This document shows, in pieces, positions 56,637 through 64,000 of a DNA stretch of 64,000 nucleotides. Where the stretch lies: NCBI GenBank assembly GCA_022695795.1, contig MU404063.1, positions 310,001 to 374,000 on the forward strand. The letters run 5' to 3'. The DNA comes from Biscogniauxia marginata (taxonomy: Eukaryota; Ascomycota; Sordariomycetes; Xylariales; Xylariaceae). Under the pieces are notes generated by a model. It had not been told where the DNA came from and searched no databases. It saw only the letters and a program-made list of their open reading frames with translations. How positions within the stretch are numbered: position 1 is the first letter of the stretch; every line of letters starts with the position of its first letter. The position numbers and the translations under genes were made by a program.

Positions 56637-58905
56637 ATGTCAGCTTCAGGGTCGTCGTCCAACTACGCAGGCGACGTAGTGGGTGCCGGTAACTTGAACG
56701 AGAAGCAGGCGGGCATCAAGATAGCGGACGAAGCCCAGATTTTAAAGGATGAAGAATGGAGGCCATCTGCACACGAAAAGGCTATCATATACACACTCGC
56801 GACGATAAGCATGATCGTGGCGATGGATGCCAGCATCATAGTCACAACCTTAAACGTAAGAAAGCCTTTTATTCCATTAATTTAGAAAGACTTTAGAGAT
56901 ACCAAGACTCTTGCTAATATCACATTTCACCGCCTTCCCTTCTCCCTATACCCCCGTTTCTCTCCCAGTCTTTGCCATCTAATACGTGTAAACTAACAAG
57001 CAATATTTTCCAAGGACATAATCGGGGACCTCGGCGGGACAGCCACTGAGGCTTTCTGGATCGGGACATCGTACCTCCTGGTCAACGCCGTGACAATGCC
57101 CTTCATCTGTTCCGTCAGCGACGTGATCGGTCGGCCCATCTGCCTTACCTTCTCTCTTGCCGCCTTCTCCGTAGGGACTATATGCTGCTGTGCAGCACAT
57201 GACGTAACGACGATGCTCGCCGGGCGATCTATCCAGGGGATCGGCGGGGCTGGTATCCATTCTCTTGGTCTCGTTACTCAGACAGATATCGTGCCTCTAA
57301 GATGGCGACCCAAGTGGTATGGCGTTACGTGAGTTCGCCCATCTGTTTCCTATCTGGTTTCTATGTACTCTATCTTGCTCTGTTTCTAATACCCCTTATC
57401 GACCTCGACAGACTCGCGGCATGGGCTCTAGGGCTTTCCATCGGACCAATCATCGGCGGAGCAGTCGTTCAGTATAGTACCTGGAGATGGGTCTTCTACA
57501 TCATGTTCCCGTTCTGCGGTTTCGGACTTATCGCCATCCCGTACCTGTTGACGCTGAAGCCAAAGAAGGCCACAGTGCGGGAGAAATTCTCGAGGATTGA
57601 CTGGGTGGGAGGTGCGCTATTCACTGGTTCTGCTACCTCGTTCCTCATAGCGATTTCTTGGGCCGGCTCACAGGTATGTCTGCATTGGTTGCCCGTTCAG
57701 AGCTTATGTTCATCCCGCCAAATCAGGCCTTCTGGTGCTAGAGAGGCTAACTGGGGTGACCCCTCGAATAAAGTACGCCTGGGACAGCGCCCAGACTCTT
57801 GTGCCTTTAATCATAGGCGTTGCAGGCCTGGTATTTACAGTAGTGTACGAGAGTAACTGGGCCAAGCAACCGTTCCTCCGTCGGAGTTTATACCACGACA
57901 TGACTTCGACATCCACGTATGTAGCCGGATGTATCCAAGGTCTAGTGGTGCGTCTCCTTTTTCCTTTTCTTATTCGGCTTCCTCCTATCCATGAATCTCT
58001 TTAGCTAATAGAACGCCTTTTTCTAGATGTATGGGCTTCTTTACTAGTAAGATATCCCCCCTTCCATATCTTCCTCTGGGGAATATTATCCCTTTTAACT
58101 TGTCCACTAGCACGCCATTTTACTTCATGTCCGTGAAGAACTTCAGTCCTCTCAACACAGGTATCGCCATATTGACGTCCCTCCTCACCGTTACCTTCGG
58201 CGGGATTGTGAGCGGCCGTATAGTAACTCGCTTTAACAACTATCGCTGGCCTATCTGCATCGGCTGGTTCACTGGTGCGTATAAAAGTTCTTTAGCCTTG
58301 GGCTTTTCGTTCCTCGATACCCTCCTCCTCCAATCCCAGTTTACCTAGATATGTAGCCAACTAACGGACCCACAGCAAGTATCGGCGCGGGCCTCTACCT
58401 CGTGTGGCCCCTCAATGACCGTGCGGAGGTATGGGCAATTACTCTCCTTATCATAGGATCCGGACAGGGCATTGTGCTTAATGCTCAAAATTTCGCTTCA
58501 CAGGCGATGTGCAAGCCGGGAGACGAGGCTGCAGCGGCTACCATGTACGCTTTCGTCCGCCAGTTCGGCATGGCCCTTGGTGTCGGCGTCGGCGGTTCGG
58601 CTTTCCAAAATGTGATGGCGTTGAAGCTTCGATGGCTAGGCCTTGACGTCGAGATCGCGAAGCAGGCTGAAAGTTACATCAGTGTCTTGAGGAGTCTACC
58701 TCATGACCAGTTCCGAAGTGATATTATCGACTCGTACAAGTATGGGTTCATGGGTGTCTGCTCAGTCTACCTGGCCGTTTCCGTTGTTGCTTTACTCATC
58801 TCTATTCTATTCGTTAAGAACGTCGATATGACCCGGAATCTTGAGACTAAGCACCGCCTTGAAGGTGACCGCCTAGCGAGACATTGGGGTGGTAATGAGA
58901 AATGA
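56637..58905 (+). CDS. MFS drug/metabolite exporter, DHA2-type (14 TM)
   Basis: A proton antiporter that exports small molecules across the plasma membrane. Model: join(56637..56855, 57015..57328, 57412..57673, 57774..57947, 58027..58046, 58111..58274, 58376..58905), 560 residues, including a 20 nt micro-exon. All six introns have GT...AG ends and the phases close exactly. The start has a good context (GTCACCATGT). Features: a hydrophilic N terminus of about 50 residues, M-D-A-S-I-I-V-T-T-L in TM1, D-V-I-G-R-P in the A-motif position, G-R-S-I-Q-G-I-G-G-A-G, L-G-L-S-I-G-P-I-I-G-G (motif C, antiporter signature), W-R-W-V-F-Y-I, and a late S-P-L-N-T-G-I-A. It resembles exporters of fungal secondary-metabolite clusters, but no biosynthetic gene lies in this window. 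Alternative splicing around the micro-exon cannot be excluded. Confidence 0.88.
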
Positions 58906-59554
58906 ACAGATTGACTGACGGCTGTACGATGAATGATGATATTGGATTTCGGAGTTGCACCTGTAACACGGGCTTATATATCCTTTATTAAATTGCCTAC
59001 TTTCAGTAGAGCTGCTTACTTAGACTAGTTATATATTATGAGCCGTACTCGAAGTTTTCTCTTTTTTGACCATTGTGACTGTAGCCCAATACCCCATACG
59101 TGAAGACACATCCGGGCGTAACAGCAGTCGAACTGGGTAGCCGGGGCGCGGATGCTTCTAGCACAGTGAGCATGTGCCAATTACATAGCCGAAATTATAG
59201 CCGTAACTCATGGTGAAGACTACTAAGAAGGTATAGTTATATCGACAGAGTTTGGCACTCGGCTACCCCCTGGACATTTCTATTCCATCAGTGATCACAG
59301 CCAAATTGAAGCCAAGCCTTTTTAAAATAGACCAACAAGAGATTATTGGGAAGTATATATAATAAAACCTATATCAACATCACATTTCCCTATTTCAATG
59401 CCAGAACAATCACCGCCTCGCTAATTTCATACATGTAGTAGTCCCAGAGGTAGAGAGGCAACCGAATCTCCTACCTCAAATGTATTTCCCAGTCATCACA
59501 CGCCGTGGTGCGTATGCTATTTCTTAAGTTCAACATATTTGTAACACATTCTTC
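58906..59554. other. Intergenic between convergent genes
   Basis: About 650 bp, no gene, RNA or repeat recognised. Confidence 0.5.
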
Positions 59555-60921
59555 TTAAACGATGCTATTCCGCTCGTGTTTCTGCACAACCTGCGTCAAG
59601 ACCGTCGTCCTCTGGATATTGCCGGCGAGGCTATCGTCGAACCCCCCACGCACGTCCCCCGCGCCGACATTCTCGTTGCTGCCCAGCTCGATGTGCACCG
59701 TGTGGCGACTGCCGTATGGCTTGTTCGCGCCCCGCGAGATGGTCTCCAGGAAGTTTCTATTGTTCTTGTCGTGCGTCCCGGGGTAGGTCCGCTGGGACGT
59801 CCATTTTCTGTGTTTATATGGGTTCTCGAAAGTTAAAGCCGTGCCGTCCTTCTTCGAGCCTTTGACGATCTTTTTGATGAGATCGGCCATCTTCATCTCG
59901 ATGTATAGCTTGAGTAGGTAAGCGACGGATTGGAATTGGAGGAAAAGTAGCGAGTTTGGCATAGACATTAACCCAATGAGGATACCCTGGCATGACGTTA
60001 GCTGCGGAGCCAATGTATATATGAAGCGAGTTTGCTGATTGAGATACGATGATTTAAAATTTTATATCGTGATACAAGGATGCCATTATAGGACATCAAA
60101 GTGCTGCTCTGGTGTCTCTGGGTTCAACTTACGTCCATCGAAATCGACACTGAGATCATAGCCAAGTTGAAACGGAACAGTCTCGTATACTTGGTTAGAC
60201 CATTGGCGATAAGCTCGCTGCGAACTAAGTAGATAAAATAAAGGTTCAGGTAGGCGTCCATTATCAGGAAGATGCACTTCTCGATCCGATCCCAGATCAT
60301 GTTTATGTGCACCCAGACGGGAGATATCTGAAGCTGTGCTGGTATCCATATACAGAACACGGCGACGTTGATGACAGCGAGGATGGCAAACACGGTCCAT
60401 TTCAACCTGGTTGCTTTGTGCGGGACCATTATAAGAAGCGATACTCGGTTGATGATGATTTGGATTATAAGTTGGGTTTGGAACACCCAGATGACGACTG
60501 TGACAAGGTATATCAGTTAGATACCAACTCCACTATGTAGTCGTATTCAAGCCAGGTCTAGTAAAAACTTACGAATAAAGAACCATAACCAGAAACTGAC
60601 AAAATCAATGCAAATTAGTATCACACGTTGTCGACACTCGGGTATATAGGTAATCTCTTACCTCGATTGGAAAACATTCCATAGATACATCCAGTTAATC
60701 ACCGCCAGCAGGACATTGGCTAGCCAATGGCCCCAGATCATATATATGTAGGCTGTCAATCTCCCCGAACGTCTCCATATATGTTGCGTCTGGTTAGCGG
60801 CTTTGCCCGCCGTGAAAAGGGCGAAGGCGAGTGAGAACCCCCAGATGAGGCTGGCTATGTTCATAGTCTCGTACGAAACCGCCTGCTCCTTATACCACGG
60901 GGGCACGAGGAACCCCGCCAT
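59555..60921 (-). CDS. Fungal seven-helix-type integral membrane protein, function unknown
   Basis: Model on the minus strand: complement(join(59555..59986, 60133..60497, 60573..60595, 60662..60921)), 359 residues, with a 23 nt second exon. Introns are 66-146 nt with GTAAG donors, and frames close. Hydrophobic helices cover residues about 15-300. Conserved-looking blocks are F-W-L-W-F-F-I, V-F-Q-T-Q-L-I-I-Q-I-I-I-N-R, C-I-W-I-P-A-Q-L-Q-I-S, N-M-I-W-D-R-I-E-K, K-Y-T-R-L-F-R-F-N and S-I-S-M-D. These belong to a common but uncharacterised Pezizomycotina membrane family. The ~110-residue C terminus is hydrophilic and cytosolic-looking. The topology is receptor-like, yet no ligand or function is known. 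The gene appears intact. Confidence 0.78.
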
Positions 60922-62509
60922 GTTGATTCTATATCACACGCCTCGACAAGGGCCCGGGGAGATAGCAAAGACAAGGCGGCACCTCAGTTAACTCCGTTAT
61001 GTTCGCTTGTTCCGTTCATGCATTGGCGAGCAGGAAGACACATTTGAAAGACAGGAGTTTTCCGTTCGAAGAAGAGCTGACAGAGCCCGCCAAGATGAAA
61101 GCAAATAACCACTCAACGTTGCTATGAATCGGCATGACTTTGCCTCATCAGCATCTGCCAAGGAGTTCGAAACTTAAAAAATGTACTTTTGTTTCAGACA
61201 TGTCCATGCAACGGTTTTGTCGCAGCCCGATGTTTCCAGCAACTTGCTTTTTTTTTTTTTTGCGTGTATGTAAGGTCCTAACTCTAACCACGCGTAACAA
61301 TATGACCTTATAGCCGATAAAGGCTTCTAGGTTCACTTAAAGCGATCTAGGTATATATAGGACTAGTACGGGTCGGGCTTTTCGTCGCTTGATTGGGTCC
61401 CTAAAATAGCCCGGGCCAAGTATTCGAGTGCAGGTTAGTCTAAACCTTTCTTTATAGCGAATATCTCAGCGCCACCTATAGAGGAGATTGACTCGCCAGA
61501 ATAAGAGACTAACTAAGTGGAAGAGACTAGAGGATCTCCAGTCCTAAGTAGGGTTAGGTAGCATTATTACGATTTCATCTTGGCAATATACTCTACCCGC
61601 TAACGCATATATCACCCATAGATTTACAGATGATAAATATTTCTTGGAGTGGACAACAAAAGTACTAGTGGGTTATATATAGTGCTGTATCTTGACTCGT
61701 AGTTCTGATTCTCGAACTAGACAAACCTTAAGTGACTTAGAACCAATGCAAGCAGCAGTTCCATAATAGTTATGAAATATATATCTACCTAGGTCTTGGT
61801 AGTACGTTGGCTCAGGAACTAGTATCAAGATATTTAGCAACGGTTTAACTCTATTTATGCCCATAATCTCGGGATTTCCTAGTTTGGGAAAGGGGGGATC
61901 GGGTTCAGGGTAACGTTGACATCAAACAAACCGATGTCAGCGTTTCCATATGGCTAGCTAAATAAAGACTACCCTTGTTAGACGGCTCTCGGTCCTTGTG
62001 AGCAGTGTATGGTCAGAGCCACCAGGGATCCAATAGTGAACTGGATTAAAAACTAGTCGGGAAATCAATGGACCGGCTCGGGGGGTTAGGAACGATTTTG
62101 AGACATGACTTCATTCCGTTATTAGACTCCAGGGAAAGGGGGAGAAAATAGCAGGACATCACTATCAGAATAGCAAAAGACAACATATACACACAAAAGA
62201 GATAATATGTATCATTCCTGGACCTCCAGTGGGCCAGGCAGCGGCTATTAAGCAGAGCTACATTAAATGCTAATTTCATGCCCTTGGTAGCTGGCGACAA
62301 GATGCGCGTAACCCTCAACCCCCCCCTTTCACTAGCCCTGGGAGCCACAGCAACTAGATAATGACAATAAAGACATCTTCGTCAACCTTTTTAGTTTTTC
62401 CGTTTCTCAATAAAAATTGTCCGTTTCCATAGAAGCCAGAAACCCATCCACCATATTACACTTATGATACAACGTCGACCATGAACTCCCTATCTTCCAC
62501 TCCTGATAA
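60922..62509. other. Intergenic
   Basis: About 1.6 kb with a T-tract at about 61247-61260. No gene recognised on either strand. It contains the 5' region of the membrane-protein gene and the 3' flank of the nucleoporin gene. Confidence 0.5.
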
Positions 62510-64000
62510 TTACTGCGGGCCACCACCCCTGGCTCTCTTCGGACCGTTGCCCGCTTCTGAGTCACCCCTGGGACGTTTATTTCCAGGTTGGAAGTTCTCA
62601 GCTGAGGCATTGAGACTAGCACGTCCCTGCTGACCTCCGCCGCGCCCTCCACGGTTAAGTCCTCCGCCACGACCACCTCCTCGAGGTTGATTAGGGGCAC
62701 TTGCCCTCCGCCCTCCTCCCGGGACTGGGAGATTAGAGACCTTCATAGGAATTTGCGATTGGGCAGCCGGCGGCATGGGTTGTGGTAAAGTAGTAGGCGC
62801 TGGTTGTTGAGGAGTGGGTTGGGCTGATTGCGCAAATGGGTTCGGTGCCGTAGGAGCTTGTTGTGCTTGCCCTTGCTGAACATTCGCGAACGGATTGTTC
62901 GGCAATTGAGCGCTATTTGAGATCAATCCTGGTTTAGGTAGGGCACTAGTAATAGTCGGCCTTGACTCTTGAGCTGTACCTATGGACTGGGCGGTAGGCG
63001 CTGTTTTTTAGGTTAGCCGAAGGATATTCATCTTGATTAATAGACATATACATACTAGGTGCAGCAGTTGCTCCGGGAGCAGCGGCTGGTGTGGGCGCTG
63101 GCGCTGGTTGCTTAGGCGCCGCTGGTGGTGGCTTCGCATTCTTCGCAATCTCCCAAACCTCCCCTACAGGGCGATGCGGAGTTTCCTTAGCAGCAGTTTC
63201 GACAACTTCCAATTTGGCATTGGCAGTGCGAGCTCTGTTCTCCGTCATGTTAAGTTTGAGGTTCATTTTCGACGAGGCAAGCTGGGTTGCAGACTCGCGC
63301 GCGGAGTTGATCTTCTGCTCCCATTCAGTCTTCATCGCGGCTTCTTGTTCCTCCCGCATCTTCCTAGTTTCAGCAGCGAGCTTATTCTTAATGTTGTTCT
63401 GCACGATACTCTTGATTGTCGGGTTCGTGGAAACAAGATCTCGAATGTCCTTATCGTTCAAGTTGCTGAGATCGGGTGTAGAAGCAGTAGGGGTCCCTAT
63501 CGGAGTCTCGGGCTTATGCTGCTGCAACGGCGTGCCAGGTGGTTTGGTCTCACTAGGCGTACTGGCTTGTTCGGCTTCCCAGATCTTTCGCTCTTGCTCC
63601 ATGCGCAGCTTGAAGTCACCCTCCAATTTTTCCTTATCCTGCTGCATTTGGTTTCGCTCCTGATCCATCTGGGTCTTGTAATCATTTAGACGTTTGTTCA
63701 GGGCTTCCTTCATCTTGTCGCTCCTGGCCTTGACGATAGAGTCGTGCTTTTCATCAAGTTCCTTAGCCTTCGCCTCCCATTCAGCTGCTTTAGCAGCGGC
63801 AGCAGCCATCCTTTCCTCGAGAGCCTGACGCTCACCATCAGACAATGGTACAGCCACCGGGGCACCCTGGGAGCTTTCTACTCCGTTCTCCGTAGGTGCA
63901 TCACCATTGATTGTACGTGCTTGTGCATCAGCGATAGCTTGGTCTCTCTCTGCAATCGCAGATTGAAGCTGGTTGCGAACGTTCTCGAGCTCTTCTTCGA
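62510..64000 (-). CDS. mlp1: Mlp1/Tpr-type nuclear-pore basket protein, C-terminal part (partial)
   Basis: Structural protein of the nuclear basket, involved in mRNA export quality control. Minus strand, complement(join(62510..63000, 63056..>64000)); the 5' part lies beyond the window. The 55 nt intron has GTATGT, branch CGGCTAAC and ACAG, and keeps the frame; reading through it instead gives an early stop at 62946. The upstream exon is a highly charged coiled coil (E-R-Q-A-L-E-E-R-M-A-A-A-A-A-K-A and similar heptads). Then comes a helical block with D-I-R-D-L-V-S-T-N-P-T-I-K, typical of the Mlp1/2 C-terminal region, and a Pro/Ala-rich linker. The last exon holds N-P-F-A repeats (N-N-P-F-A-N, P-N-P-F-A-Q). 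It ends with an Arg/Gly-rich patch and the basic tail G-N-K-R-P-R-G-D followed by P-K-R-A-R, a likely nuclear-localisation signal. Confidence 0.88.

Noticed and set aside
56637..60921. A secondary-metabolite cluster around the MFS exporter.
   Set aside because: No synthase, P450, methyltransferase or cluster regulator lies within the window; only membrane proteins are adjacent.

Overview
This window comes from a filamentous ascomycete (Pezizomycotina). The evidence is short introns (about 50-120 nt) with GT donors and CTAAC-type branch sites, fungal-only protein families (CrpA-like copper pump, Pth11-like receptor, Mlp1-type nucleoporin), and a 36 kb block whose repeats carry the signature of repeat-induced point mutation (RIP): CAA/CAG/TGG codons turned into stops and Cys codons turned into Tyr.

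Positions 1 to about 36,060 form a very AT-rich graveyard. It is built almost entirely from one Ty3/Gypsy chromovirus family (gag with CCHC knuckle, protease region, RT, RNase H, integrase, C-terminal chromodomain) in several nested, truncated and inverted copies on both strands. The best internal region is 21228-27194. An extra ORF lies downstream of pol on the opposite strand and overlaps the pol 3' end. All five remnants show a six-position Cys (or Cys-to-Tyr) array that fits a Zn2Cys6 cluster, followed by a charged coiled-coil-like tail. One copy has been flipped by recombination between oppositely oriented LTRs, leaving its target-site duplication split 6.4 kb apart. Between 8.9 and 13.4 kb lies a different insertion containing remnants of replication-initiator (Rep) genes of the CRESS DNA virus type: rolling-circle motifs, a separate helicase block, and a strong hairpin upstream. 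The block also holds an assembly gap (18451-18547), an unmutated Copia-type solo LTR (34615-34812) and a 380 bp palindromic element (35491-35871).

From about 36,080 to 64,000 composition is normal and genes are spaced 0.6-1.7 kb apart. In order: a Cys-rich CPC-type copper P-type ATPase (+); a broken MATE-like transporter (-); a frameshifted TPR-repeat gene (+); a DUF1593/Sde182-type hydrolase-like gene (+); an MFS sugar transporter with three introns (+); an intact, unmutated solo LTR of the same Gypsy family with a 5 bp duplication (51570-51962); a Pth11-like membrane receptor pseudogene (+); a 14-TM type MFS exporter with six introns (+); a fungal polytopic membrane protein (-); and the 3' end of an Mlp1/Tpr nucleoporin gene (-), cut by the window edge.

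The genes do not form an obvious single pathway. Five or six encode membrane transporters or receptors. Three of the nine non-transposon genes carry inactivating lesions, which fits a fast-evolving, repeat-adjacent accessory region. The nucleoporin marks the return to conserved core genome.
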